From: an uncultured Brevundimonas sp.
GTDB lineage: Bacteria; Pseudomonadota; Alphaproteobacteria; Caulobacterales; Caulobacteraceae
Assembly (NCBI RefSeq): GCF_947305955.1
Contig: NZ_CAMZFB010000012.1
Span: 1 to 64,000 of the forward strand
Length of the DNA: 64,000 nt
Reading direction: 5' to 3'
Below the pieces are notes generated by a model that had not been told where the DNA came from, searched no databases, and worked only from the letters and a program-made list of their open reading frames with translations. Below, piece after piece: positions 17,174-25,989 of the stretch. Position 1 is the first letter of the stretch. Every line of letters starts with the position of its first letter. Position numbers and translations under genes: made by a program.

Positions 17174-17995
17174 TTGCAGCGTTCAGCTGAAAGCGGGAAT
17201 GGTGGATCGCGCCGTAGTCTTAAGGCGCAAGGGACGGGCAGCAGCCTGCCGGTGTACCATCAGCTCAGTTCTATCCTGCGGCAGCAAATCAAGGATGGTG
17301 TCTTCTCTTCGGGGAAAGCCATGCCCTCCGAGATGCAGTTGTCTCAGACCTATGACGTTTCGCGCGTGACCGTTCGTCGGGCACTGGAAACTCTGGAAAA
17401 TGAAGGCTTCATCGTGCGCCGCCATGGCGTTGGCACGTTTGCGGCCCCTCGACCGGAAACGGCGGCTAGCACCATCAACCGCGTTTCGGGGCTGGTCGAA
17501 AATCTTATCACCTTGGGCCTGGAGACGACGGCGCAGTTGCTGTCCTACGTTCCTGATGCGCCCACGCCGCCGGTGGTATCGCAAGCCTTACGTCTTGAGC
17601 CGGGCGACACCACACTGCGGATTGAGCGTCTGCGCTTCTACAAGGATAAGCCGCTGTCGCTGTCGCTGGTGTACGTACCGCACGACTTCGCACACATGGC
17701 AGCCGAGCATCTGATTGATGATCGTCCGATTATTCGTTTGCTGGAAGACGGTGGTCTGCGCCCGGATCGCGCAGAACAGACCATCAGCGCTGTGCCAGCC
17801 GACGATGAAGCCGCTGCGCGCCTGAATGTCGGGATCAGCATGCCGCTGCTGCGCATGCGCCGCACGGTATACAGCGTCGATGGTCATCCGCTGGAGCATC
17901 AGATCGGTCTGTATAACCCCGACCAGTACGAGTACCACATGATGCTGACCCGCGATAACAGTTCGGCCCGCCCGCAGTGGCGCCACATCGGCTGA
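17174..17995 (+). CDS. GntR-family (HutC subfamily) transcriptional regulator
   Basis: The 273-residue regulator has an N-terminal extension of about 25 residues, a GntR winged-helix domain (VYHQLSSILRQQIKDGVF...MPSEMQLSQTYDVSRVTVRRALETLENEGFIVRR, about 27-90) and a UTRA effector domain (about 110-260) as in HutC, NagR and PhnF. The start is TTG 17174: an in-frame stop lies just upstream, AAAGGGTGG (17161-17169) is a good ribosome-binding site, and the next Met would remove half the DNA-binding domain. It is the only regulator beside the 18-33 kb catabolic genes and therefore the prime candidate to read the shared YGTATT-N6-AATACR sites; no such site is seen before its own gene. Confidence 0.88.
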   Translation: MQRSAESGNGGSRRSLKAQGTGSSLPVYHQLSSILRQQIKDGVFSSGKAMPSEMQLSQTYDVSRVTVRRALETLENEGFIVRRHGVGTFAAPRPETAASTINRVSGLVENLITLGLETTAQLLSYVPDAPTPPVVSQALRLEPGDTTLRIERLRFYKDKPLSLSLVYVPHDFAHMAAEHLIDDRPIIRLLEDGGLRPDRAEQTISAVPADDEAAARLNVGISMPLLRMRRTVYSVDGHPLEHQIGLYNPDQYEYHMMLTRDNSSARPQWRHIG

Positions 17996-18021
17996 TTATC
18001 GGGTAGCAGGACAGAACGAAT

Positions 18022-18054
18022 AAGGGGCGATCCTGTGGATCGCCCCTTTGTTTT
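18022..18054. terminator. Bidirectional terminator between regulator and aldehyde dehydrogenase
   Basis: AAGGGGCGATC (18022-18032) and GATCGCCCCTT (18038-18048) form an 11-bp stem with loop CTGTG. The plus side continues TGTTTT. It separates the convergent regulator and dehydrogenase genes. Confidence 0.88.
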
Positions 18055-18055
18055 A

Positions 18056-19555
18056 TCAGGCACCGAACTTGCGGAGCGGCACGTCTGCGATTGGGATGGT
18101 GGTGGTCTTTTCTTCGGTGAAGAAGGCCATCGATGAGGTCGCACCATCGCGGCCAAGACCGGAATCCTTCACGCCACCGAACGGGGCACGCAGTTCGCGC
18201 ACCATCGGGGTGTTCACCCACATCAGTCCGGTGCGGATGGCCTGGCTGACGCGCAGGGCCTTGTCGACGCTCTGGGTCCACAGATAGCCGACCAGACCGA
18301 ACTGGCTTTCATTGGCCATGCGGATGGCATCTTCGGCGTCCGAAAACTTCACGAAGGCTGCGAACGGGCCGAAGATTTCTTCTTGGCACACGCGGTCTCC
18401 GTTGCTGGGGGCCAGGACAGCGGTTGGCTCGATAAAATAGCCGTCGCGATCCAGTGCCTTGCCACCGGTCAGCAGGGTTGCGCCCTGCGACTGTGCGATG
18501 TCGACGTAGGACAGGATGTGCTGGCGGTGACGCGCCGAGGCAATCGGTCCGATCTCGGTTTCGTCCGACAGGGGGTCGCCGACCTTGATTTTGCGGGCAC
18601 GCTCTACGAAGCGACCGACGAAATCGTCAAAGATCGAATCCTGAACCAGAATGCGCGATCCGGCGAGGCACTGCTGGCCGTTGTTCGAGAAGATAGAAAC
18701 GAGCGCGCCGTCCAGAGCGCGTTCCTGATCGGCGTCGGCAAAGATGATATTGGCCGACTTGCCGCCCAGTTCGACGGCGGCGGGTTTCAGGCGGCGGCCT
18801 GCGGCCTGCATGATGGTACGGCCGGTCTCGGTGCCGCCGGTAAAGGCGATCAGATCGACGTCGGCGTGGTCCACGAGTGCCGAGCCGGTGGTCTGCCCGC
18901 GGCCGTTCACGAGGTTCACCACACCGGGCGGCGTGATGCCGTTGATGATCTCGACCATACGCGCCAGTGACAGCGGCGTTTGCTCAGACGGCTTCAGTAC
19001 ACAGGTGTTGCCATAGGCAATTGCCGCCGCGACCTTCATCGAGGCCAGCGCCAGCGGGGAATTCCACGGCGCGATCAGGGCGGCCACACCGACCGGATGG
19101 CGGGTGACGAAGGTCAGATAGTCTTTGTTCTGTTGCCAGACCTGACCCGGTTGCTGGCTGATGACCTCGGCAAAGAAGCGGAAATTATAGGCGGCGCGCA
19201 CCACCTGACGGCCCAGCACGTCGCGGCGTACGATGCCGGCGTTCAGGGTCTCCAGCGTGGCCAGTTCATAGGCGTTGGCATCGATCGCATCGGCGATGCG
19301 GCACAGGATGGCCTGACGCTCCTCGATGGCCATGCCTGCCCATTCGGGATCGTTGAAGGCGCGGCGGGCAGAGCGGACGGCGCGGTCTACTTCGTTGGCG
19401 TCGGCTTCCTGAAGCTCGGAAATGATCTGGCCGTTGCCGGGGTAGAATGTCGGGATACGGTAACCGCCCTGATCGCCGACCCAAGCGCCGTCGATAAAGC
19501 TGGTCACAAGTTTGGGGGCGAGCTCGAACGGGTTGGACGTGCCGGTAGCCATCAC
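18056..19555 (-). CDS. NAD(P)+-dependent aldehyde dehydrogenase
   Basis: This 499-residue enzyme is of usual ALDH length. It carries the NAD-binding NPW-type motif IAPWNSPLAL, KPSEQTPL, FTGGTETGR, the general base E262 in VELGGKS and the catalytic C296 in NNGQQCLAGSR. The closest subfamily by pattern is that of 5-carboxymethyl-2-hydroxymuconate semialdehyde dehydrogenase (HpaE/HpcC) and betaine-aldehyde-type enzymes. It probably oxidises a semialdehyde made by the neighbouring catabolic enzymes. A weaker copy of the shared operator lies 40 bases before its ATG (19596-19613). Confidence 0.92.
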   Translation of the reverse strand: MMATGTSNPFELAPKLVTSFIDGAWVGDQGGYRIPTFYPGNGQIISELQEADANEVDRAVRSARRAFNDPEWAGMAIEERQAILCRIADAIDANAYELATLETLNAGIVRRDVLGRQVVRAAYNFRFFAEVISQQPGQVWQQNKDYLTFVTRHPVGVAALIAPWNSPLALASMKVAAAIAYGNTCVLKPSEQTPLSLARMVEIINGITPPGVVNLVNGRGQTTGSALVDHADVDLIAFTGGTETGRTIMQAAGRRLKPAAVELGGKSANIIFADADQERALDGALVSIFSNNGQQCLAGSRILVQDSIFDDFVGRFVERARKIKVGDPLSDETEIGPIASARHRQHILSYVDIAQSQGATLLTGGKALDRDGYFIEPTAVLAPSNGDRVCQEEIFGPFAAFVKFSDAEDAIRMANESQFGLVGYLWTQSVDKALRVSQAIRTGLMWVNTPMVRELRAPFGGVKDSGLGRDGATSSMAFFTEEKTTTIPIADVPLRKFGA

Positions 19556-19595
19556 TCAGATCCTGTACATGGGCCGACGAGCGGCATATTTGACT

Positions 19596-19613
19596 CGTCT
19601 TTAACCTAATACG
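19596..19613. promoter_or_regulatory. Imperfect regulon operator before aldehyde dehydrogenase
   Basis: CGTCTT-N6-AATACG matches the YGTATT-N6-AATACR pattern with one mismatch in the left arm. It lies 40 bases upstream of the aldehyde dehydrogenase ATG. It is the weakest of the five copies. Confidence 0.4.
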
Positions 19614-19744
19614 TCTTAAGCGTGGCAGGCAAGACCAAGAGTGGCGTTATCAAAACCGCCTTCCAGATCAAAGCTCAAATCTGGACCAATGTTACGCGGT
19701 TCGGTCGATCCCCGTGGAAATGGGGTTGTCGGCAGCGAACTTAA

Positions 19745-19762
19745 TGTATTAGATCGAATACA
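19745..19762. promoter_or_regulatory. Regulon operator before flavin monooxygenase
   Basis: TGTATTAGATCGAATACA is an 18-bp palindrome with one mismatched pair. It ends 21 bases before the monooxygenase ATG at 19784, a position suited to repression. Confidence 0.65.
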
Positions 19763-19783
19763 AGTTAGATTTCGGGGTGAGTC

Positions 19784-20983
19784 ATGGGGCAGTTCGACGC
19801 GCAAGTCGTGATCGTGGGGGCAGGGCCGGTCGGCCTGACTGCCGCCTTGCGTCTGGAAGGATTTGGAATTTCCGCTCTTGTCCTGGAACAGGAACAAGTG
19901 CTGCCCGAAGATTTGCGTGCGTCCACCTTCCATCCGCCGACGCTGGATATGCTGGCTCAGTATGATGTTGCGGACGAACTGATCGCGCAGGGTCTACGCT
20001 GTGACCACTGGCAGATCCGCAATCATGATACGGGCGAACGGGCCGTGTTCGACCTGTCCTATCTGAAGGGTGAAACAGACCATCCTTTCCGCCTTCAATG
20101 CGAACAGTTCAGACTGTGCCGCATTCTGGAAGCGCGTTTGGCCAAGGCCCGGCACGTTGAAACCCGTATGGGGGCCAAGGTTGTCCGCATCGAGCAGGAT
20201 GAAGCATCTGTTCGCGTCTTCTATGAAAGCAACGGCACGGAACAGGTCGTCACGGCGCGCTATGTGATCGCGGCAGACGGTGCCCGCAGCACGGTGCGCG
20301 GCCTTATGGGATGGGAGCTGGAAGGCAAGACGTATCCGGAAACCACCATCCTTGCGATCACGCCTTTCGCGTTCGACGAGCATCTGGAAGGCCTGTCGAA
20401 CGTCAACTATTGCTGGACCGACGGCGGCACCTTCTCGCTGCTGAAGCTCAAGGAATTCTGGCGTTGCAGCCTGTATCCGCGCGGCGACGAAACGATCGAG
20501 GACGCGCTTGATCCTGCGTCTATCGAGACGAAACTTCAGGGTATCGTGCCCCGCGACGTGCCTTATGATGTCCTCGAAATCCGCCCTTACCGCGTGCACA
20601 TGCGCATTGCGCCGGACTATCGCAAAGGTCGGGTGATTCTGGCGGGTGATGCCGCCCACATCAACAGTCCCTCGGGCGGCATGGGCATGAATGGAGGCGT
20701 GCACGACGCCTTCAATCTGACGGACAAGTTGAACCGGATCCTGAACGGTGCCGACGACAGTCTGCTGGACCTGTACACCCGTCAGCGCCGCCCGGTCGCG
20801 GAACAGGAAATCCTTGCGCAGGCCGACCGCAACCGCGGCCGGATGCAGGAGCGTGACGCCGAACGGCGCAAGGTGATGATGGCCGAAATGCAGGCCATGC
20901 TGGCCGATCCGGTACAGCACAAGGCCTATGTCATGCGCTCTTCCATGATCGATGGTCTGCGCAAGGCCGACGCGATCCTCTGA
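19784..20983 (+). CDS. FAD-dependent aromatic-ring-type monooxygenase
   Basis: The 399-residue protein is a class A flavoprotein monooxygenase (PHBH/PheA/MhpA-like). The dinucleotide motif VIVGAGPVGLTAALRL is at residues 9-24, the YVIAADGARSTVR (DG) motif near 160-172, and RVILAGDAAHINSPSGGMGMNGGVHDAFNL (GD motif) near 283-312. It lacks the C-terminal thioredoxin-like domain of PheA/MhpA. It likely hydroxylates an aromatic or polyketide-like ring using NAD(P)H and oxygen. GGGGTGAG precedes the ATG. It stands alone on the plus strand, with a regulon operator in front and a terminator behind. Confidence 0.9.
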   Translation: MGQFDAQVVIVGAGPVGLTAALRLEGFGISALVLEQEQVLPEDLRASTFHPPTLDMLAQYDVADELIAQGLRCDHWQIRNHDTGERAVFDLSYLKGETDHPFRLQCEQFRLCRILEARLAKARHVETRMGAKVVRIEQDEASVRVFYESNGTEQVVTARYVIAADGARSTVRGLMGWELEGKTYPETTILAITPFAFDEHLEGLSNVNYCWTDGGTFSLLKLKEFWRCSLYPRGDETIEDALDPASIETKLQGIVPRDVPYDVLEIRPYRVHMRIAPDYRKGRVILAGDAAHINSPSGGMGMNGGVHDAFNLTDKLNRILNGADDSLLDLYTRQRRPVAEQEILAQADRNRGRMQERDAERRKVMMAEMQAMLADPVQHKAYVMRSSMIDGLRKADAIL

Positions 20984-21004
20984 TCAGCGTGGTAGCAGAT
21001 ATAG

Positions 21005-21033
21005 AAAAGGCCGGGTTCCCCCCGGCCTTTTTT
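21005..21033. terminator. Bidirectional terminator after the monooxygenase
   Basis: AAAGGCCGGG (21006-21015) and CCCGGCCTTT (21021-21030) form a perfect stem followed by TTT; AAAA on the left serves the convergent minus-strand gene ending at 21055. Confidence 0.92.
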
Positions 21034-21054
21034 GTGGCTGGAGCCGAGGCGGGA

Positions 21055-21354
21055 TCAGCTGCCGGTTTTGGGCGTGTCCTTAAGGGCGTCGATCTCTTCC
21101 TGCAGCACGTAGAAAACGCGCTGTGTGAAGGCGGCGTGGCGCTGGCGGCGCTCTTCCATGTCTTCCGGTGTCGGCTGATAGGTTTCAATGGCGTCCTTGG
21201 CCATAACCCCGCTTTGGGCCAGCACGGATTCCAGCGTGACAACGCGGTCGCAAAGGGTGGCCACTTCTGCCGTCAGGGCCGTGATGATGGCCGTCAGGCG
21301 ATCGTTGGCGGTGTCCTCGAAAAAAGTCGGGCGAGGGTGTTTGGGAGAAGCCAT
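21055..21354 (-). CDS. Small helical protein of unknown function
   Basis: The 99-residue product is charged and almost wholly helical, with a heptad-like segment (about 15-45, ITALTAEVATLCDRVVTLESVL) that looks like a coiled coil. No signal peptide, membrane helix or enzyme motif is seen. It lies 33 bases downstream of the racemase-superfamily gene on the same strand and ends at a shared terminator, so it is the second gene of a two-gene unit controlled from 22254-22271. It may be an oligomerisation partner or accessory subunit of a neighbouring enzyme. Confidence 0.7.
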   Translation of the reverse strand: MASPKHPRPTFFEDTANDRLTAIITALTAEVATLCDRVVTLESVLAQSGVMAKDAIETYQPTPEDMEERRQRHAAFTQRVFYVLQEEIDALKDTPKTGS

Positions 21355-21387
21355 TTGAACTCCGGTAAGAGATTAGGCGAAAGGAAA

Positions 21388-22203
21388 TCAGGCCATGCCC
21401 AGACGGGCAAGTGATGCGGGGAAGCGGGCGGCCAGGCGCGCACGCCACGGGGCGTCGGCGGCCAGCCAGTCGGTAATGGAATCTGTGTGGCCCAAATCCT
21501 GACAGAGCGCCCAGGCTGTGGCCAGATTGGACGACAGTATCGGCATATCCGCCCGCAGGGATGCGACAGCCAGGGCGGGCAGGCTGGGCGCCCCCGTTCC
21601 CGTGGCGACGACGGCATCTATGCCGCGCTGCCGGACCGCTGTTTCCAGTACCGCCAGCAGGTCTGACGAGGTCTGGGTATAGATCGGGTGTCCCGCCACT
21701 TTCGAAGGCGGGGCCTGCAGGACGAAATCGGGCTCGAACCCGCGCGAGGCCCAATAGGCGGTCGCCGGTTGCGTCAGGGCCGGTGGATAGGGGCTGACCA
21801 AGGCTATACGCCTGGCACCCAGGGCCTTCAGGGCACGCTCCACGGCATTGGCCGCGCCAATCAATGGACACGGCCCCTTGCCGCGCAGGATCCGGTCGCT
21901 GCACCTTTGTTCGGGCGCCAGCAGATAGGTCGATCCGGTGCAGGCGAAGGCCACCGCATCCAGCGGCGCGTCCCCGAACGGTTCAAGCCATCGCGACATC
22001 TGCAGCTCATAGGCGCGCAGACGTTCGTGCATATCCTCGAATGGCGCATACATGCGGGCCGTCAGCACGTTGAAGTCCGGCGTCAGTAGGGTGGAGATTT
22101 CCGGCTCTGCAGTCGGGTTCTCCGCAGGGGTGAGAAGGGCCACGACGGCCGATGCGCCCAGATCGGGGCGCGGGCTGGCTATGGGTGGTGAACCGGTGTT
22201 CAT
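21388..22203 (-). CDS. Asp/Glu racemase-superfamily protein (maleate isomerase / arylmalonate decarboxylase type)
   Basis: The 271-residue protein has the two-domain fold of the Asp/Glu racemase, maleate cis-trans isomerase and arylmalonate decarboxylase group. The first catalytic Cys is present (C88 in AFACTGSTYLLAP). The second site, normally a Cys four residues before the conserved PSLPA, is replaced by Gly (VVATGTGAPSLPA, G202). A single-Cys enzyme of this fold cannot do two-base racemisation, so isomerisation, hydration or decarboxylation of a dicarboxylate is more likely. It is divergent from the methyltransferase, with a regulon operator between them. Confidence 0.8.
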   Translation of the reverse strand: MNTGSPPIASPRPDLGASAVVALLTPAENPTAEPEISTLLTPDFNVLTARMYAPFEDMHERLRAYELQMSRWLEPFGDAPLDAVAFACTGSTYLLAPEQRCSDRILRGKGPCPLIGAANAVERALKALGARRIALVSPYPPALTQPATAYWASRGFEPDFVLQAPPSKVAGHPIYTQTSSDLLAVLETAVRQRGIDAVVATGTGAPSLPALAVASLRADMPILSSNLATAWALCQDLGHTDSITDWLAADAPWRARLAARFPASLARLGMA

Positions 22204-22253
22204 TATCTCGTATGGCCTGCCTTAAAGGGCGAAAGAGACGCTTTCGGATAGCT

Positions 22254-22271
22254 TGTATTTGATATAATACA
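22254..22271. promoter_or_regulatory. Regulon operator between racemase-type and methyltransferase genes
   Basis: TGTATTTGATATAATACA has exact TGTATT/AATACA arms with a six-base spacer. It lies almost midway between the divergent ATGs (22203 and 22324) and so can control both. Confidence 0.65.
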
Positions 22272-22323
22272 TCCTAAAGCGCTTTCGTCATGCTAGAAAG
22301 TGCAATCCAAGAAGGGGACGTGC

Positions 22324-23448
22324 ATGATCATCGACCGTACCGCCACGCACGAGATGCTGGCCCGCCCGACACATGACGAGGCGGCCCGGACCCAATATAT
22401 CGTTCAGTTGAAGAACCATCTGCGCCGTTTCGAGGCGGGCAATCAGGTGGCGCTGGAACATCGTGCAGGACCGGCTTTTCAGCAGGCGCATGGCCGCTTT
22501 CCGCAGACGGTCGAAGACATTACCCGCGCCATGAAGGGCGATCCCTTCTACCAGATCTGGAGCGCGTTCAGCCGCAGCGCCCAGGACGTCATGTGGAACT
22601 CGGTCGGCACGACCATCCACCGCGAACTGCCGCGCATGGGCGAGGTGGCCAAACGTCTGGCCAATGCGCCTGCGGGCGGCACCTGCGAGACGAGTCCTGA
22701 GTTCAAGGCACCGGCCGATGCCTATGCCGCGCACATCCACGGCCAGCCGGGCGGCTATATGCTGGGCGAGGAATCCGCAACCGATTTCGTAGCGGGTGCC
22801 TTCTACGAGAGCGGCGGCAACGCCTATTCACTCGGTACCGGCATCGGTATCCGCGACTCCAAGTCGGCCGCCATCATCGAGTTCCTCAAAGAGCGCTATC
22901 CCGACTTCAAGCCGCGCCGCATCCTTGATCTGGCGTGCTCGTCGGGCGGTGCAACCGTTGGCTATTCAGCCGCCTTCCCTGAAGCAGAGGTCTATGGCGT
23001 GGACGTGGCTCCGGGCCTGCTGCGTTATGCCCACTTGCGCGCAGAGGCCATGGGTCTGAAGGCGCACTTCCGTCAGATGGATGCGGGCGCGCTCGACTTC
23101 GAAGACGATAGCTTCGATCTCGTGATCTCCCACAACATGATGCACGAAGTCTCGCGCGAAGCTCTGGGACGGATCTTCTCGGAGGCCCGCCGTGTCGTGA
23201 AGCCCGGCGGTATCGTGGTCCATCAGGACGTGCCGGTGAAGGGCGCTGACTTCACCCCGTTCGAGAACTTCATCTTCTCTTGGCAGACCAAGAACAACGA
23301 TGAACCCTTCTGGGATGACTTCACCGAGGCGCATGTTCCGTCGGTGATGTTGGAGGCCGGCTTCAGCGAGGATGAAGTGCTCGAGACAACGGTGAAGATG
23401 CGTGACGGCCCTCGCGCCTGGTACGTGGTGTTGGGGCGAAAAGCGTAA
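22324..23448 (+). CDS. Class I SAM-dependent methyltransferase with N-terminal extension
   Basis: The start is ATG 22324, with AGGGG at 22313-22317. Of 374 residues, the first 195 or so form a helical domain without a recognised family. A Rossmann methyltransferase domain follows: motif I ILDLACSSGGATVGYS (about 207-222), acidic loop VYGVDVAPG, motif III-like MDAGALDFEDDSFDLVISHNMMHEV and RVVKPGGIVV. The methyl acceptor is unknown. Such large-N-domain methyltransferases often act on O or C positions of natural products. It sits alone between a regulon operator and a strong terminator. Confidence 0.88.
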   Translation: MIIDRTATHEMLARPTHDEAARTQYIVQLKNHLRRFEAGNQVALEHRAGPAFQQAHGRFPQTVEDITRAMKGDPFYQIWSAFSRSAQDVMWNSVGTTIHRELPRMGEVAKRLANAPAGGTCETSPEFKAPADAYAAHIHGQPGGYMLGEESATDFVAGAFYESGGNAYSLGTGIGIRDSKSAAIIEFLKERYPDFKPRRILDLACSSGGATVGYSAAFPEAEVYGVDVAPGLLRYAHLRAEAMGLKAHFRQMDAGALDFEDDSFDLVISHNMMHEVSREALGRIFSEARRVVKPGGIVVHQDVPVKGADFTPFENFIFSWQTKNNDEPFWDDFTEAHVPSVMLEAGFSEDEVLETTVKMRDGPRAWYVVLGRKA

Positions 23449-23542
23449 GCCACGAACCTCTTCCTTGCGGAAAGGCTCTGCTCCTAGCGGATCAGGACCT
23501 TTTTGCTGGCCGGTGGTGGGCGCGGTCCGAGACGGGGCAAAA

Positions 23543-23572
23543 AAAAGCCCGCAGCGGGTGCTGCGGGCTTTT
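23543..23572. terminator. Bidirectional terminator between methyltransferase and TonB receptor
   Basis: AAAAGCCCGCAGC (23543-23555) and GCTGCGGGCTTTT (23560-23572) form a 13-bp perfect stem with loop GGGT, symmetrical for both convergent genes. Confidence 0.93.
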
Positions 23573-23593
23573 AGTTTGCTCACCGTCTAAGGT

Positions 23594-25768
23594 TTAGAAG
23601 TTCGCTTCATAGGTCAGGCCGAACTGGCGACCGCGCGGCAGCGAGCCCACGAAGCCGCGTTTCGGGCTGGCAGCGAAGTCCGAGTAACGGACGATGCCGA
23701 CCGGATCGATGTTGTCGAAGATGTTGCGGCCGAACAGGAGCACGCGGTGCGGACCACGTTCCCAGCCCAGTTGGACGTTGGCGGTGTCGCGACCATCAAC
23801 CCATGCGAGGTTGGCGACCTGATCATACTTCTTGGAACGGAAGGCGTAGGTGGCGTCCGCGAAGAAGCGGTTCTCGCCGATGTGCCAAGCGTAGTTGGTG
23901 CCCAGCGAGTACTGGATCTTCGGAGCGTTCGGGATGGCATTGCCCGAGATGTCCGAGCTGCCACCGGTCAGGGCCGGAAGATCCGGATCGAAGGCTTTGG
24001 TGTATTCACTGTCGGCATAGGCGAAGGTGCCGCGGACCAGCCAGTCAGCGCTGATCTTGCCCTGGGCCTCGACCTCGATACCCTTCACCTCGACTTCACC
24101 CACGTTGCGGATGAAGGATACGGTCTCGGTCGAGGAGAGCTGGGCGACCTGCGTCATCTGCTGGTTGGTCCAGTCGATGAAGTAGCCAGCCACGTTCAGG
24201 CGAACACGACGGTCGAACAGGTCGCTCTTGAAGCCGACTTCGTAGTTCCAGGCTGTTTCTTCGCCATAGGTACGATCGGCAGGAGCCAGACGCACGTCGG
24301 TGTTGAAGCCGCCGGGCTTGTTGCCCTTCGCGACAAGGCCGTACAGCATGAAGTTTTCGCTTTGCTTGTACGACAGGGTGACGCGCGGATTTGTCGAGCG
24401 GTAGGTGGCACCCATGTTGAAGTTGGAGTCGCCACCGGTCAGCGTCAGTTCTTCTTCGGCGACGCGCAGTTCAGCCGTACCCGACAGCTTGTCGGTGAAG
24501 TCGTAACCGATCAGGCCGAAGGCAGCCAGGTTGGTGGTGCCGATGGTGCCGTTGTTTTGTAGCGCATTGGTCACGTAGCGGAAACGGCCGTCCCAGCGGT
24601 CGCTGTTGAAGTAATAGGCACCGGCCATCCAGCGGAGGCGCTCGCCTTGCGGGGAGGTGATGCGGAACTCCTGGCTGACGCCTTCGATGTCGATCTGGTC
24701 GTTGATGTGCAGCGAACCTGCCAGCAGGCGGGTCGGCTGATAATCGAGGTCGGCCTTACGGTCCTCTTCGGAGTTGTTGTAGGCCGTGATCGAGGTGAGG
24801 GTGTAGCCGTTCAGATCGTATTCGGTCGTCAGGCTCAGACGGCCCGTCTTGCGTTCGACGCCACCGCCGTCGACTTCATCCAGATTGAAGCCGATCATGT
24901 CCGGCGTCACATTGATGGCACCGCAATAGTACTGGGTGCGTGACGACAGATAGCAGTTGTTGGCCGTGGCGCGCTGCATCGCCATCGGCTCGTGGCCGTC
25001 GTCATTGTGGGCGTAGGAGGCACGCAGCAGGAAGCTGAGGTTCGGGGTCGGGGTGTAGTTCAGTGCCAGCGTACCGCCGACGGTCTTTTCTTGACCCAGC
25101 ATACGGCCGTCGGAAGAGTCGCCCGGCGCGTTGTTACGGTACTCACCGCCATAGGTGTAGTAGTTGAACGAGGCCTGGGCTGACAGCTTGTCTTCGACGA
25201 TCGGGCCGGAGATACCGGCCAGCAGATTGTACTCGTCGTGCTGTGCGGCCGTGGCACGCAGCAGCAGCTCGCGGTCGTTCGACGGGCGACGGGTGGTGTA
25301 GCTGATGGCACCCGAGAAGGTCTGGCGGCCGTACAGAGCCGACTGCGGGCCCTTGATGACTTCGATCTGGTCCACGAAGGCCAGCTCGGTCGCGAACAGC
25401 GAGTCCGGAATATAGACGCCATCGATGAAGGAGGCCGCGTTCGGCGAGCCGAACACGTTGGCCTGACCGCGGATCACAGGGCGCTCGAAGCGACGGCCCT
25501 GATCCTTCTCGATGTTCAGGCCCGGTGCGACCGATGAAAGGTCGGCTACTTCGCGCACGCCGCGACGCTGCATCTCCTGTGCGTTCATGGCCGTGATGGC
25601 CAGCGGGACTTCCTGCAATCTTTCGCTGGTTTTGCGGGCGGTGACGATGATCTCGTCAACCTGTACCGCCAGTTCACCACCGGCAGACTGGGCCATTGCA
25701 GGCATTGCTGCACCAGCCAAAATTGCAGCGATGCTGGTCCCCGCCAGCGTCATTGCACGAATAGCCAT
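23594..25768 (-). CDS. TonB-dependent outer-membrane receptor
   Basis: The 724-residue protein has a signal peptide (about 1-26, AMPAMAQ), a TonB box region (DEIIVTARKTSERLQEVPLAITA), a plug domain (RGVREVADLSSVAPGLNI...VIRGQ...IEVIKGPQSALYGRQTFSGAI) and a 22-strand barrel ending in an aromatic residue (YEANF). The sequence style is of the large alphaproteobacterial receptors for carbohydrates, aromatics and peptides, not siderophore-specific. Its regulon operator (25799-25816) starts 31 bases before the ATG. It is likely to import the substrate of the surrounding catabolic genes into the periplasm. Confidence 0.93.
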   Translation of the reverse strand: MAIRAMTLAGTSIAAILAGAAMPAMAQSAGGELAVQVDEIIVTARKTSERLQEVPLAITAMNAQEMQRRGVREVADLSSVAPGLNIEKDQGRRFERPVIRGQANVFGSPNAASFIDGVYIPDSLFATELAFVDQIEVIKGPQSALYGRQTFSGAISYTTRRPSNDRELLLRATAAQHDEYNLLAGISGPIVEDKLSAQASFNYYTYGGEYRNNAPGDSSDGRMLGQEKTVGGTLALNYTPTPNLSFLLRASYAHNDDGHEPMAMQRATANNCYLSSRTQYYCGAINVTPDMIGFNLDEVDGGGVERKTGRLSLTTEYDLNGYTLTSITAYNNSEEDRKADLDYQPTRLLAGSLHINDQIDIEGVSQEFRITSPQGERLRWMAGAYYFNSDRWDGRFRYVTNALQNNGTIGTTNLAAFGLIGYDFTDKLSGTAELRVAEEELTLTGGDSNFNMGATYRSTNPRVTLSYKQSENFMLYGLVAKGNKPGGFNTDVRLAPADRTYGEETAWNYEVGFKSDLFDRRVRLNVAGYFIDWTNQQMTQVAQLSSTETVSFIRNVGEVEVKGIEVEAQGKISADWLVRGTFAYADSEYTKAFDPDLPALTGGSSDISGNAIPNAPKIQYSLGTNYAWHIGENRFFADATYAFRSKKYDQVANLAWVDGRDTANVQLGWERGPHRVLLFGRNIFDNIDPVGIVRYSDFAASPKRGFVGSLPRGRQFGLTYEANF

Positions 25769-25798
25769 ACTTCTTCCCCTCGATGCGTCGAGCGCACA

Positions 25799-25816
25799 CG
25801 TATTATATTCAATACG
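25799..25816. promoter_or_regulatory. Regulon operator before the TonB receptor
   Basis: CGTATTATATTCAATACG: exact CGTATT/AATACG arms with a six-base spacer, 31 bases upstream of the receptor ATG on the minus strand. Confidence 0.65.
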
Positions 25817-25989
25817 TTTGAAGACTGTACGCCCATCCGCGCTCTGTCAATCACGTAAGAGCGTTCGGTAAAAGACGAAATCAGCGATTTACCACGTGAG
25901 GCATTGGCACCACACCCATTGTAATCAAAGGGAATGATGAGAGGAGGACTGCAATTCAATACCTTAAGGGCCTTTAGGAGTCATAATGC

